A DNA stretch of 64,000 nt, from the NCBI RefSeq assembly GCF_010669145.1, contig NZ_CP048632.1, positions 1,364,001 to 1,428,000 on the forward strand, read 5' to 3'. The position numbers and the translations under genes were made by a program. Below the pieces are notes generated by a model. The model did not search any database. It was not told where the DNA came from and saw only the letters and a program-made list of their open reading frames with translations. This DNA is from Rhizobium oryzihabitans. GTDB lineage: Bacteria; Pseudomonadota; Alphaproteobacteria; Rhizobiales; Rhizobiaceae. Below, piece after piece: positions 31,266-42,293 of this stretch (positions within the stretch are counted from its first letter, which is position 1; the number at the start of each line of letters is the position of its first letter).

Positions 31266-32348
31266 TCAGGCTTCCACCTTCACGTCCGTCAGCGGCCTCG
31301 AGCAGCAGGCGAGAATATAACCTTCCTCGATTTCTTCATCGAGAATACCGCCATTGTGGTTCATCTCCACCTCGCCGGAAAGTTTCAGCACCCGGCAGGT
31401 GCCGCAAATTCCCGATTCGCAGGCAGCGCCGATGCGCACACCGGCAGCACGCGCCGTCATGAGAACCGTCTGGCCGGGCTGGCACGGCATTTCTTTTCCG
31501 GAAACGGTAAAGCCCACCATCGACAGCGCTTCGCCATCCGCATCGACAAGAACGCTTTCGCCGACGGCAACGGGAGTGGCGGGCGAAAAGCTTTCCTGAT
31601 GGTAGCGCCCCATATCGAAGCCCGACGCTTCCAGCATGGAGCGGACGGCGGCCATGAAAGGCTCCGGCCCGCAGCAGAAGACGGTGCGTTCCATGAAATC
31701 ATGCGCAAGCAATGCGATCTTGGCCTTGTCGACCATGCCCTTCAGGCCGGACCACAGATCGGTGCGGCCGCATTTCTCGACGATAAAGCCGAGAGACAGG
31801 TTCGGCATGAAGCGCGCGAGATATTCCAGCTCGTGACGGAAGACGATATCGCCGGGAGTCCGCGAACAATTGATGAAGGCAATATCGCTCTGCGGGGCGC
31901 GGTCGCTCATGTCGCGCACCATCGACATCATCGGCGTGACACCGGAGCCTGCCGAGATGAACAGATATTTGTCGCCGGGATGTTTGACGTAGGAAAAGTC
32001 GCCGAGCGGGCCGAGCGCCCGGATTTTCATGCCGGGCCTCAGATTATCGAACATCCAGCGGGTGCCGATGCTATTGGCCTGCGCCTTGACCGTGACCGAC
32101 AGCGCATAGGGCCGCGACGGGCTGGAGGACAATGTATATGTCCGGTAGAGCGAATCCTTGCCGACCGGCAGTTCCAGCGTCACGAATTGCCCCGGCAGAT
32201 AACGAAACCAGTTCTGATCCTCGGAGCGGAACAGGAACGTCATCACGTCAGACGTCTCTGGTGTCACCGAGATACATTCCAGCAGGTGAAGCTTGTCACT
32301 CCACGGCTTCATCTCGTCTATGTGCTTGTAGCTCACAACCATATTCAT
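31266..32348 (-). CDS. gbcB: Glycine betaine demethylase reductase subunit (GbcB-like)
   Basis: 360 residues: FAD domain (RYLPGQFVTLELPVGKDSLY with RTYTLSSSPSRP), NAD domain (YLFISAGSGVTPMMSMVRDM, VFCCGPEPFMAAVRSML), and a C-terminal plant-type 2Fe-2S ferredoxin (GAACESGICGTCRVLKLSGE, then ILACCSRP). It passes electrons from NAD(P)H to the Rieske oxygenase encoded next to it on the same strand. Together they would remove a methyl group from glycine betaine or a similar quaternary amine. The substrate is inferred from the pair's similarity to GbcAB. Confidence 0.82.
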   Translation of the reverse strand: MNMVVSYKHIDEMKPWSDKLHLLECISVTPETSDVMTFLFRSEDQNWFRYLPGQFVTLELPVGKDSLYRTYTLSSSPSRPYALSVTVKAQANSIGTRWMFDNLRPGMKIRALGPLGDFSYVKHPGDKYLFISAGSGVTPMMSMVRDMSDRAPQSDIAFINCSRTPGDIVFRHELEYLARFMPNLSLGFIVEKCGRTDLWSGLKGMVDKAKIALLAHDFMERTVFCCGPEPFMAAVRSMLEASGFDMGRYHQESFSPATPVAVGESVLVDADGEALSMVGFTVSGKEMPCQPGQTVLMTARAAGVRIGAACESGICGTCRVLKLSGEVEMNHNGGILDEEIEEGYILACCSRPLTDVKVEA

Positions 32349-32355
32349 CTTCGCA

Positions 32356-33599
<1,244 letters not shown>

Positions 33600-33932
33600 G
33601 GCCAAATCCTCGATCAAACCGCCCTGCCCGGCACCATTCACGCGGGCTGCGGAAGCATGATCCCATCTAAACACCGGCGGGTATTTGCGGCAGCGCAAAC
33701 AGCGACATCGGCTTCCGCATTGGCGACAAATTGCGACATGCGCCGATGGCCGTCGCAGGCCATTCCGCTTGCGAAATCCGCGCGCTATTCGGTCCGATAA
33801 ACCGCGTCGCAATATGACGCATGATGCTGCGCACATCCTATCAACCCGTCAGAAAACGGGGGTAACGGCGCAACGGAGTTTTAACGCTGCCTAAACTATG
33901 TTGGCTTATCGACAGCAACGAGGGCGCTCCTG
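33600..33932. other. Divergent intergenic region upstream of the betaine demethylase gene
   Basis: 333 bases with no credible gene between gbcA (minus) and the gene at 33933 (plus). It should hold both promoters. A short near-repeat GCGACAAATTGCGACATGCG lies around 33722-33742. No clear operator or terminator was identified. Confidence 0.5.
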
Positions 33933-34541
33933 GTGGAGAAGGCGACACGCATACGTTATTTCGATGCGGCAAAACATTCGGTCACGCCGATACGTTCCAA
34001 TACCGCGCATTCGGACTTCCTGCGCACCGGACGGATCACCCGTTACGAAGAACGCTGGCTGCCGAAGGAGCGCGTCTATTACAGCCATGACGAGGTGGCC
34101 GCGATAACCGGGCGCAAGCTAGAAGCTGCCGCCGACGCCACCCATAGCCGTCTCAATGGCTTTCACCAGTCCATCCGCTTTCCCAAGATGGTTTTCCACC
34201 ATCTGCTCGATGAACGGCCGCATCTCGGCTATTGCCATGTCACGGCGGCGAAAACCAGTTTCGACGCGCGCCGCCATGTTTTCTGGTCGTTCTATTTCGC
34301 GAATTTCTTTGCCGAGCTGAGTGGCGCTGAAAACTTCTTCGAAAATATCGATGCGCGTTATTCACGGATGTATTTCGCCGTCGCCATCAATGCGCTGCCC
34401 GATCGGGGCCTCGCGGTCGATACGTCCTTCCATCGCAGCGGCCTTCTGTTCCAGACCCATGATCCGCGTGTGGCCCTGAAGAACGTGCTGATGCTCGGCG
34501 CGCGCTCGGACGAGATGCGCAAGATCATCAAGGCAATATAA
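33933..34541 (+). CDS. Conserved-looking hypothetical protein
   Basis: 202 residues from GTG 33933; no nearby ATG fits better. Soluble, no signal peptide, rich in aromatic residues: HVFWSFYFANFFAELSGAEN, RMYFAVAINALPDRGLAVDT and FQTHDPRVALKNVLMLGARS. I do not recognise the family. It precedes the threonylcarbamoyl-AMP synthase gene by 65 bases and may share its transcript. Confidence 0.65.
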   Translation: MEKATRIRYFDAAKHSVTPIRSNTAHSDFLRTGRITRYEERWLPKERVYYSHDEVAAITGRKLEAAADATHSRLNGFHQSIRFPKMVFHHLLDERPHLGYCHVTAAKTSFDARRHVFWSFYFANFFAELSGAENFFENIDARYSRMYFAVAINALPDRGLAVDTSFHRSGLLFQTHDPRVALKNVLMLGARSDEMRKIIKAI

Positions 34542-34606
34542 AAGCAGCGATAATGCTTCCCATAAAGGCTTGAAATACGCTATTGACCGCCCTGAAAGGC
34601 AGCATC

Positions 34607-35584
34607 ATGGCGCGTCACATCAATATCGAAACCGAGCGGGAAACCGCCTTGCAGGCAGCCGTTAGCGAGCTTGCAGACGGCCAGCCCATCGCCCTGCCGA
34701 CGGAAACCGTCTATGGCCTTGCTGCCGACGCCACCGATCCGGCCGCCATCACCCGTATTTACGAGACGAAGGGCCGGCCGCAGTTCAACCCGTTGATCTG
34801 CCATATGGCCGATATCGCCATGGCCGAACGTTACGCGGTTTTTGACCCCGTATCGCGCCGCCTCGCCGAAGCCTTCTGGCCCGGCCCGCTGACGCTGGTT
34901 CTGCCCCTCAAACCGGCAAGCGGCATTCATTCGCTCGCAACGGCCGGGCTCGACACGGTCGGCATTCGTGTGCCGCAGGGTTTTGCCGGTGATTTGATCC
35001 GAAGGTTTGACCGGCCGCTGGCCGCGCCGAGCGCCAATAGTTCCGGCAAGATCAGCCCGACGAGTGCGGCCCATGTCGAGGCCGATCTCGGTCAAAAGAT
35101 CAATCTTATTCTCGATGGCGGGGCAGCTTCCGTCGGCGTCGAATCCACCATCGTCAAGGTGGAAGAGGATGGCCGGGTGCGGCTGCTCCGTCCCGGCGGC
35201 ATTGTCACAGAGGAGATAGAGCGCGTTGCCGGCAAACGGCTCGAGCGGCCGAAAAAAGCCTCTGCCGCCATTGAGGCGCCCGGAATGCTCGCCTCGCATT
35301 ATGCGCCGGGTGCTGCCGTGCGCCTCGGTGCAACATCGGTTTCCCCCGGCGAAGCGCTGATCCGGTTCGGCGGCATCGCCATTGCCGGTGAAGAGGCGGC
35401 ACGCACCGTGCTCGATCTCAGCCCTTCCGGCGATCTTTCCGAGGCCGCCGCCAATCTGTTCGATTATCTCAAAGCCGCCGATGCTAGCGGTGCGGCTACC
35501 ATCGCCATCACCGCCATTCCCACCCATGGTCTCGGAGAGGCGATCAACGACCGCCTTTCCCGCGCCGCCGCGCCGCGAGGCTGA
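34607..35584 (+). CDS. L-threonylcarbamoyladenylate synthase (Sua5/TsaC)
   Basis: 325 residues, the long Sua5-type with a YrdC domain (1-205) and a C-terminal Sua5 domain. Readable motifs: LPTETVYGLAADATDPAAIT, KGRPQFNPLICHM, FWPGPLTLVL, GIRVPQG, and APSANSSGKISPTSAAHV. The linker contains APGMLASHYAPGA. It makes threonylcarbamoyl-AMP for the t6A37 modification of ANN-decoding tRNAs. ATG 34607 has AAAGG upstream. Confidence 0.93.
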   Translation: MARHINIETERETALQAAVSELADGQPIALPTETVYGLAADATDPAAITRIYETKGRPQFNPLICHMADIAMAERYAVFDPVSRRLAEAFWPGPLTLVLPLKPASGIHSLATAGLDTVGIRVPQGFAGDLIRRFDRPLAAPSANSSGKISPTSAAHVEADLGQKINLILDGGAASVGVESTIVKVEEDGRVRLLRPGGIVTEEIERVAGKRLERPKKASAAIEAPGMLASHYAPGAAVRLGATSVSPGEALIRFGGIAIAGEEAARTVLDLSPSGDLSEAAANLFDYLKAADASGAATIAITAIPTHGLGEAINDRLSRAAAPRG

Positions 35585-35634
35585 CGGCACCCAATCCTTT
35601 CGCCCATGTTTCAAAAGACAGCGAGACGCCGCCC

Positions 35635-37071
35635 ATGACGACCACCGCCATCCCCTCCTCCGACATCCTCGACCGCTTTGCCGCCATTGTCGGCGAAAAG
35701 AACGCGGTCCGCGACCCGGCGGAAATGGCGCCGCGCCTTGTGGAAAATCGCGGGCTTTATCGCGGGGCCTCGCCGTTGCTCATCAAGCCCGGTTCGGTCG
35801 AAGAAGTTGCGGCCATCCTGAAGCTTGCGAGCGAAACAGGAACCCCCATCGTGCCGCAGACCGGCAATACCGGCCTTGTCGGCGGCCAGACACCGCGTGC
35901 GGACGGCACCGATATCATCCTGTCGCTCGAGCGCATGAACCGCATCCGCGATATCGATCCCGTCGCCAATATCATCGTGGCGGATGCCGGCTGCATTCTT
36001 GATGATATTCACAAGGCCGCCGATACGGTGGAGCGCATGTTTCCGCTGTCGCTCGGCTCGCAGGGGTCGTGCCGCATCGGCGGCAATCTGGCCACCAATG
36101 CCGGCGGCACGGCGGTTCTCGCCTATGGCAATATGCGCCAGCTTTGCCTGGGGCTCGAAGTGGTGCTGCCAACAGGCGAAATCTGGAACGGGCTGCGCCG
36201 GTTGAAGAAGGACAATACGGGTTACGACCTGCGCGACCTCTTCATCGGCTCGGAAGGCACGCTCGGCATCATCACCGGTGCGGTGCTGAAGCTTTTCCCG
36301 AAGCCGCTCGGTCATCAGGTGGCCTTTGCGGGGCTTGGCTCCACCGAAGACGCGCTGAGATTGTTCGAAATGGCCTCGAACCTTTGCGGCACAGCGCTGA
36401 CCGGCTTCGAACTGATGCCGCGCATCGGCGTGGAATTCACCAAGAGACATATTCCCGGCGTGCGCGATCCTCTCGAAAATCCGCATGACTGGTACGCACT
36501 CATCGACATTTCCACCTCCGATTCAGCGGAGACGGCGGAGACGATGATGCAATCGCTGCTGGAGCGCGGGTTTACGGCCGGGCTTGTCGAGGATGCGGTG
36601 ATCGCGACATCGGAAGCGCAGCGACAGGCGCTCTGGCACATGCGCGAAAGCATGTCGGATGCACAGAAACCCGAGGGAGGTTCGATCAAGCACGACGTCT
36701 CAGTGCCGGTTTCGAAGATACCGGAATTCATGGCGACTGCGGAAAAGGCGGTTATCGCCGCCATTCCGGGCGCCCGCGTCTGCGCCTTCGGCCATCTCGG
36801 TGATGGCAACATCCATTACAATATTTCCCAGCCGGTCGGCGCCGACAAGGCCGAGTTCATCGGCCGCTGGCGTGATATGAACGAGATCGTCCACAGCATC
36901 GTGCTGTCGCTCGGCGGCTCGATTTCGGCCGAACACGGCATCGGCCAATTGAAGCGCGACGAACTGGCCGCCATCCGGCCCGGCATCGAAATGGAATTGA
37001 TGCGGCGCATCAAGCATGCCTTCGACCCTGCCGGTATCATGAACCCCGGCAAGGTGCTCTCCGCCGGTTAA
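35635..37071 (+). CDS. FAD-linked 2-hydroxyacid dehydrogenase (GlcD/D-2-hydroxyglutarate type)
   Basis: 478 residues. FAD-binding PCMH domain with VPQTGNTGLVGGQTPRADGT (residues about 80-99) and the GSQGSCRIGGNLATNAGG loop; substrate domain with HDVSVPVSKIPEF, AFGHLGDGNIHYN and SAEHGIGQLKRDEL, where the histidines fit metal binding as in D-2-hydroxyglutarate and D-lactate dehydrogenases. It donates electrons to an electron carrier rather than NAD. Follows the Sua5 gene by 50 bases; a terminator comes after. Confidence 0.85.
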   Translation: MTTTAIPSSDILDRFAAIVGEKNAVRDPAEMAPRLVENRGLYRGASPLLIKPGSVEEVAAILKLASETGTPIVPQTGNTGLVGGQTPRADGTDIILSLERMNRIRDIDPVANIIVADAGCILDDIHKAADTVERMFPLSLGSQGSCRIGGNLATNAGGTAVLAYGNMRQLCLGLEVVLPTGEIWNGLRRLKKDNTGYDLRDLFIGSEGTLGIITGAVLKLFPKPLGHQVAFAGLGSTEDALRLFEMASNLCGTALTGFELMPRIGVEFTKRHIPGVRDPLENPHDWYALIDISTSDSAETAETMMQSLLERGFTAGLVEDAVIATSEAQRQALWHMRESMSDAQKPEGGSIKHDVSVPVSKIPEFMATAEKAVIAAIPGARVCAFGHLGDGNIHYNISQPVGADKAEFIGRWRDMNEIVHSIVLSLGGSISAEHGIGQLKRDELAAIRPGIEMELMRRIKHAFDPAGIMNPGKVLSAG

Positions 37072-37095
37072 GCTGACCGAAGATCTGATCGAATA

Positions 37096-37121
37096 CGGGC
37101 GGCCCATCGCCGCCCGCTTTC
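37096..37121 (+). terminator. Intrinsic terminator after the FAD dehydrogenase gene
   Basis: CGGGCGG / CCGCCCG stem (37096-37102, 37110-37116) with a 7-base loop, then CTTTCC. It lies between convergent genes, so it may also slow transcription from the other strand. Confidence 0.6.
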
Positions 37122-37143
37122 CGTCAGGATAGGACAACTCAAA

Positions 37144-38004
37144 CTAGCGTGCACATTCGATCAATTTCTCAATGCCGCCCCATTTGTCGAATTGCTCTTT
37201 TCCCATCGCGGCAATCTCGGCACGCCATTTTTTTGCGTCGACGGTGGGATGAGACGTTTTTCCGGGAAAAACGACCGTAATGACCGGGATCGGATCTTTA
37301 TTTTTCTTCTCGTCGGCAATGCCTGATTTTGCTCTCAGGACGCCACCCTTGTTTACCAAAGGGTTGTTGCCGATATCCTGATGGAAGCGCACGGACGCTT
37401 CGCCAAGCTTACCGCCATCAGCATAAATCCCATAGGCGAAACGTTTGGTTGCCGGGCGATAAACGACGGCTATGTCGCCACCCTTCACACCATACTTCCT
37501 CACAAAACTACCAGACAAAACAACATACGGAATTTCGTTGGCATCGACCCAATGCCTTTGTGTTCCTGCCGGCCCATCCGGAACCGAAACGGAAGTCTCC
37601 GTTATGAAAGCCTTTCCCGGCAGGGGATCGCCAGCCTTTTGAACTATCGGCCTATTGTTCTCGTCTTTGGAAAAACCAAATATCCTGACCTTCGAATAAT
37701 CACCGGTCGCAACAGCTTTCTTCCAGGCATCGCGGCATTTTTTCTGCCATCCATTCCGGTCAGTATCGGGTGTTGACCCCACCGCGGTCACTCCATCGCA
37801 GGTGTAGGACAGGCCTTCGCCGTTCACCAGATAGGAGTTCGGCGCCCCATCGGCATCAACTTTGAGTTCTTTCGTGGTGAAAACGACGCCCCCCGTTCCA
37901 CATAGGGCCTGGGACAAAGCTGTCGTCGGCAAAGCTAATATTGTAGCAAAACAAAAGGCAGCGTGGATTTTAGAAGAATGAGACTGAAAGAATCCGCAGA
38001 ACAT
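37144..38004 (-). CDS. Secreted GH75 (fungal chitosanase-like) family protein
   Basis: 286 residues with an N-terminal signal region (FCFATILALPTTALSQALCG). The central part RHWVDANEIPYVVLSGSFVR, GVKGGDIAVVYRPATKRFAY, GIYADGGKLGEASVRFHQDI resembles glycoside hydrolase family 75, whose catalytic Asp/Glu lie in the D-x-G...GE-x-S segment. True chitosanase activity cannot be judged. It has four cysteines in the mature part. GC is lower than in its neighbours. Confidence 0.6.
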   Translation of the reverse strand: MFCGFFQSHSSKIHAAFCFATILALPTTALSQALCGTGGVVFTTKELKVDADGAPNSYLVNGEGLSYTCDGVTAVGSTPDTDRNGWQKKCRDAWKKAVATGDYSKVRIFGFSKDENNRPIVQKAGDPLPGKAFITETSVSVPDGPAGTQRHWVDANEIPYVVLSGSFVRKYGVKGGDIAVVYRPATKRFAYGIYADGGKLGEASVRFHQDIGNNPLVNKGGVLRAKSGIADEKKNKDPIPVITVVFPGKTSHPTVDAKKWRAEIAAMGKEQFDKWGGIEKLIECAR

Positions 38005-38158
38005 GCAACCCTCCCCTGAAAGACATGTATAGGTTGCATTTATTCATGCAGAAGTCGAGTCCATCTTCTTGCTTCTCGGCAAAATTTTGCAGTTTCCAGG
38101 TATCGCAACCCAGTTCAGTCTTCAGTTGATTATACTTTGAGAGTTTAAGCGCTTCAGC

Positions 38159-38683
38159 TTAGCTTGAAGGTCGCGCTGTCCAGGCCGGAACCAGCTCTGC
38201 ATTCAGGCGGCGCGGCTTTTGCGCGTGGACGAGCTGTGACAGGCCCATGCCGGGTTTTGCGATCGCCACCGCATGTTTCTTCGGCATCAGGTAGCCATAT
38301 TCCAATGGCGGCTGGCGGCGGATGATTCGGCTGAAGAACGGGCGCTTGTGGTAACGGGATGGGGAAAACCGCGCCGGCTCCGCACACACTGCCACATAGT
38401 CGAGGATTTCCTCGATCCAGCCGCTCTGCGGGCGTGCGCCCGGTTCGACCAGCAGGATCCATTGTCCGCGCGCCGAATGCATGACATCGGCAATGTCCCA
38501 TTGCACATAAAAACGGCAGCCGGCGGCGTCGGCGACACGCGACGACCCATCGCGCGAACCGTGATCGAGGACCACAACATCGCTTACAAGCCCCTCCACG
38601 GCACCGGTTACGAGCGCAGACAGCGTGTGCGCCAGTTCCGGTTCCTGATCCCGGCATTCCATTATGACTGTCAACATATGCAT
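38159..38683 (-). CDS. GT2-like short glycosyltransferase-fold protein
   Basis: 174 residues from ATG 38683. The start MLTVIMECRDQEPELAHTLS and VVVLDHGSRDGSSRVADAAG match the nucleotide-binding half of GT-A/GT2 glycosyltransferases, with ARGQWILLVEPGARPQSGWI in the D-x-D region as VEPGAR, so the metal-binding acids look degenerate. Much shorter than active GT2 enzymes. A TCTAACG copy lies just upstream (38691). Confidence 0.6.
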   Translation of the reverse strand: MHMLTVIMECRDQEPELAHTLSALVTGAVEGLVSDVVVLDHGSRDGSSRVADAAGCRFYVQWDIADVMHSARGQWILLVEPGARPQSGWIEEILDYVAVCAEPARFSPSRYHKRPFFSRIIRRQPPLEYGYLMPKKHAVAIAKPGMGLSQLVHAQKPRRLNAELVPAWTARPSS

Positions 38684-38921
38684 AGCTCTAACGCATCGCA
38701 CAATAAATTGCCACTCCGCTCGTCACGGGAAAATCCACGATGGCCTTATCGCGGCACGACCAGGCGGAAGATGCCGATCGTGATTTTTTGTTCTTGTAAT
38801 GTTCTCATTTCTGCGTTAGGAATTTAATCATTCGAAGCGGCAGTGAAAGCCTCTTCGAGCGGAAACGGTTTAGGGCGTTGGGCGTGCCTTCAAAGGTGCG
38901 TCATGACCTTGGAGCATCCAG

Positions 38922-40079
38922 ATGAGAGACCATACGCTTTCAGGGCAGGCTGCCTTTCAGCCGCGCCATACGCCTGACATTGCCAATGCGCTGGCCGATG
39001 CATCGGGCCTGCGGATCGAGATCGACCGTCGTCGCGGCCGTGGCGCGGGTCTCAACCCGGACGGGCGTTTCGAGGCCCTGCAGCGGGAGGTTTTCGACGA
39101 TGGCTGGCAAACCCTCGAAGAGTTGCCAGCGTTCCGCACCGAGGTGCAGGTGGAAAAGCCGCGCAGCATTATCAGCCGCAATGAATCGCCCGACATTCCG
39201 TTCGACCGCTCCATCAATCCCTATCGCGGCTGCGAACATGGCTGCATCTATTGTTTCGCAAGACCTACGCACAGCTATATGGGGCTTTCGGCGGGGCTGG
39301 ATTTCGAGGCCAAGCTGTTTGCCAAGCCGGATGCGGCAAAGCTGCTCGAAAGGGAGCTGGCGAAACCCGGCTACAAGGCGCGCGTCATCGCCATCGGTAC
39401 CAATACCGATCCCTATCAGCCGATAGAGCGCGAATGGCGCATCATGCGGCAAATACTGGAAGTGCTGGCGAAGGCCGAGCACCCTGTCGCCATCGTCACC
39501 AAATCCGCGCTGATCAAGCGGGATATCGATATTCTGGCGCCGATGGCCAGGAAGGGCCTCGCCAAGGTCGGCATTTCCGTGACGACGCTGGACCGCAAGC
39601 TGGCGCGCAGCATGGAACCGCGCGCCGCAACGCCGGAAAAACGGCTGGAGGCCGTCAAGGCGCTGACGGATGCTGGCATTCCCGTGGCCGTCATGATGGC
39701 GCCTGTCATTCCGGCGCTCAACGATCATGAGATCGAGCGCATTCTGGAAGCCGGCAAGGCCGCCGGCGCAACCGAGGCCTCCTATGTGCTGCTGCGCCTG
39801 CCGCTGGAGGTCAGCCCCCTCTTCCGCGACTGGCTGCTGCGCAACTATCCGGACCGCTACCGGCATGTCATGTCGCTGGTGCGCTCCATGCGCGATGGCA
39901 AGGATTACGATGCGGAGTTCGGAAAGCGCATGAAGGGCGCCGGTCCCTATGCCTGGCAGATCGGCAGGCGTTTCGAGATGGCAACGAAACGGCTCGGCCT
40001 CGTTCGCCGCGGCATTCATCTGCGCGACGATCTCTTCGTGCCGCCGGGTGGCGCGGGGGTGCAATTGTCGCTGCTTTAA
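38922..40079 (+). CDS. PA0069-family radical SAM protein
   Basis: 385 residues. The radical SAM cluster motif is C-x3-C-x2-C in YRGCEHGCIYCFARPTHSYM (about residues 106-125). Further features: FDRSINPYRG, IAIGTNTDPYQPIEREWRI, the repeated V-x-I-x-VTTLDRKLARSMEPRA core and MMAPVIPALNDHEIERIL. Related to spore photoproduct lyase-type Rv2578c/PA0069 proteins; substrate unknown. Monocistronic by spacing. Confidence 0.88.
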   Translation: MRDHTLSGQAAFQPRHTPDIANALADASGLRIEIDRRRGRGAGLNPDGRFEALQREVFDDGWQTLEELPAFRTEVQVEKPRSIISRNESPDIPFDRSINPYRGCEHGCIYCFARPTHSYMGLSAGLDFEAKLFAKPDAAKLLERELAKPGYKARVIAIGTNTDPYQPIEREWRIMRQILEVLAKAEHPVAIVTKSALIKRDIDILAPMARKGLAKVGISVTTLDRKLARSMEPRAATPEKRLEAVKALTDAGIPVAVMMAPVIPALNDHEIERILEAGKAAGATEASYVLLRLPLEVSPLFRDWLLRNYPDRYRHVMSLVRSMRDGKDYDAEFGKRMKGAGPYAWQIGRRFEMATKRLGLVRRGIHLRDDLFVPPGGAGVQLSLL

Positions 40080-40485
40080 GCAGCAGATGCGGAAAGTGTC
40101 CGAGGGTGATGAATGCCGGAACTGAAGACGGCGTCGTCCCCGGGCTCGGTCCGGAGATGACGCCGACCATGAAGGATAATTCGCCAATAATTGGAGGCTC
40201 TGTGAGCCTTTAACAGACGGAATTCAGAACCATAGGAGCAACCTTCTTGTCTTGTTGCTCTCGACGAAATGCCCGGCGGGTTTTCCCTGGCCTGCCGGAC
40301 ATCACCCCCCGGAACCGCCGCCTCGCGTGCGATCATTTTTCCTCTGCCGCCCCGCTGGAGGATCAAAGGTCATGACGACCTCAGGGGCACGGTGAGCCAC
40401 GCCCCTCGATCCCGGCTCACCGCGCCTGTCATCGCCCGCTTCCGGGGGCTTGCAGGAGATCGGGTGTGTGTGCAAGTTTCGCCGC
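40080..40485. other. 406-base intergenic stretch without a gene
   Basis: No credible coding frame on either strand. A 7-bp dyad GAGCAAC/GTTGCTC (40236-40260) is the only structure noted; it lacks a T run. The promoter of the RNase HII gene should lie in the right part. Confidence 0.5.
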
Positions 40486-41139
40486 ATGAAACGCCGCACC
40501 GCACCCGATTCTCCTGCCCTCTTCGATCTTGCCGATGCCGGCCCGGATTTCTCTTTCGAACTGGAAGCGAGAAAGAAGGGCCTCTGGCCCGTGGCCGGTA
40601 CGGATGAGGCAGGCCGTGGACCTCTGGCGGGACCGGTCGTCGCTGCGGCGGTCATTCTCGATCCGGACAATATCCCAAAGGGCCTCGACGATTCCAAGAA
40701 GCTGACGAAGACAAAGCGGGAGAGCCTGTTCAGGCTCATCATGGAAACCTCTGTCGTTTCCGTCGCCTCCTCCGGTCCCGGACTGATCGACAGCATGAAC
40801 ATCCTGCGCGCCAGCCTCGATGCCATGCGCCGCGCCGTGCTCGGCCTCGAAACCTCCCCCGCCCTCGTGCTGGCCGACGGCCGCGACAAGCCACCGGGCA
40901 TCACCTGCGAGGCCAAGGCCGTCATCAAGGGCGATTCCCGCTCCCTCTCCATCGCCGCCGCCTCGATCATCGCCAAAGTAACCCGCGACCGGATGATGGA
41001 GCGGGCTGGCATCGTGCATTCGTCCTATGGTTTCGAAGGCCACGCGGGTTACGGCACGCCGGCTCATCTTCGCGCCATCGAGAGCCATGGACCCTGCCCG
41101 CTGCACCGGATGAGTTTCAGGCCGCTGAAGCAGGATTGA
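40486..41139 (+). CDS. rnhB: Ribonuclease HII
   Basis: 217 residues from ATG 40486 ([14 protein letters not shown]); an upstream in-frame start has no support. RNase HII motifs: [20 protein letters not shown] (catalytic DE), [20 protein letters not shown] (third Asp), [20 protein letters not shown] (fourth acid) and the end [11 protein letters not shown]. It cleaves the RNA strand at ribonucleotides in DNA, starting ribonucleotide excision repair. Confidence 0.95.
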   Translation: MKRRTAPDSPALFDLADAGPDFSFELEARKKGLWPVAGTDEAGRGPLAGPVVAAAVILDPDNIPKGLDDSKKLTKTKRESLFRLIMETSVVSVASSGPGLIDSMNILRASLDAMRRAVLGLETSPALVLADGRDKPPGITCEAKAVIKGDSRSLSIAAASIIAKVTRDRMMERAGIVHSSYGFEGHAGYGTPAHLRAIESHGPCPLHRMSFRPLKQD

Positions 41140-41309
41140 TCGTGGCGACGGACGCAACTTGAAATTCAGATAAATTCGTTCGATCAGCGCCTTCGCAATA
41201 CAAAATAGGTCAACACGGGCGAAACCGGGAAGCGGGTGCAAATCAGAACCTGACTTTGTCTGCGACAAAGAGCGGCCAATCTTTTCAGCTTGGTGCGCTG
41301 GCGTCAGCC

Positions 41310-42293
41310 TCAGAACAGACGATCGGAAAATCGATCGATCTCCCACTTGGTGAGAAAATTAACCTGCCGCGGGATCCATCCGACAGAATTGCTTCCCCAT
41401 TCGTGGGTTCGGCTTGCGTGTTCACCCATAAGCCATAGGTGACGAACCGTCACAAACCTCAGCGCCGCTTCGAAGTCGTCAGGCGATATCGGCCGAATTG
41501 CCCGATACCCATCCACGAAGGCGTGCCAGACGGTAATCTGTTCCCGGCCAAAGGAGATTTGAGCCCAGAGGAAGACAGCGAGATCATAAGCGAGATATCC
41601 CGGGCCTCCATCATCAAAGTCGAAGAATACGGCTTCACCAGCCTCATTGATACGCGAATTGAAACCGTGGCAGTCTCCGTGACAATATGTCCAAGTCAGA
41701 TTATCGGACGCCTCGATCGCCGTTGCTGCGCGCTTGGCGATGTCTTGAAGATCAACGAGAACCCGCGCATCATCCACAATTCCGCTGTCACGTATTCGCG
41801 CGAGAGGCCGATGCAACAAATGTTCGAGATCAAGTCGATATAGCGTTTCGCCAATGGGAAATGTCTCTGCCGCGTTGTGCACAAGAGCAAGGGTCTTTCC
41901 GTTAGCCCGGGCATCGCCAGTATCAGCGGCATGGACTTCACGCCCACCAAGCGCGTTAAAAAGCACGCCCTCGCGTACACCTTCCGGCGACTGGCCTCGA
42001 ACGAAGAAAGTACCGTCACGTGTCGGAATTGGCCCGGCGACTGGAACTCCTGATTTAGAGAGATGGGACAGAAATGCAGTTTCGCTTTTGACGTCGGCTG
42101 CGCCACGGGCACGACGGTGGGAAAGCCGAAACACATAACGCTCGCTGTCGTTCACGGTAACGAGATAAACGTCATTAAATCCACGCTGAAGCAGCTTGCA
42201 GGAGACTGGTCGTTTTAGTTCGTAGTGCCGATTGATAAAATCTTCGATCGCTTCACTCTGTGGGGTAGAATACAGCGGATAAAAGTCGATCAT
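41310..42293 (-). CDS. APH/homoserine-kinase-like phosphotransferase
   Basis: 327 residues. Kinase-like fold with LLQRGFNDVYLVTVNDSERY and VFRLSHR (nucleotide loop), and the catalytic segment TWTYCHGDCHGFNSRINEAG then VFFDFDDGGPGYLAYDLAVF (HGD...N and the metal-binding D). These define the APH superfamily, which includes aminoglycoside kinases, choline kinases and homoserine kinase II. Substrate unknown. GC content is below that of the flanking genes, so recent acquisition is possible. Confidence 0.8.
   Translation of the reverse strand: MIDFYPLYSTPQSEAIEDFINRHYELKRPVSCKLLQRGFNDVYLVTVNDSERYVFRLSHRRARGAADVKSETAFLSHLSKSGVPVAGPIPTRDGTFFVRGQSPEGVREGVLFNALGGREVHAADTGDARANGKTLALVHNAAETFPIGETLYRLDLEHLLHRPLARIRDSGIVDDARVLVDLQDIAKRAATAIEASDNLTWTYCHGDCHGFNSRINEAGEAVFFDFDDGGPGYLAYDLAVFLWAQISFGREQITVWHAFVDGYRAIRPISPDDFEAALRFVTVRHLWLMGEHASRTHEWGSNSVGWIPRQVNFLTKWEIDRFSDRLF

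Noticed and set aside
40231..40260. GAGCAAC/GTTGCTC dyad as terminator
   Set aside because: No T run on either strand and it is over 150 bases from the nearest stop.
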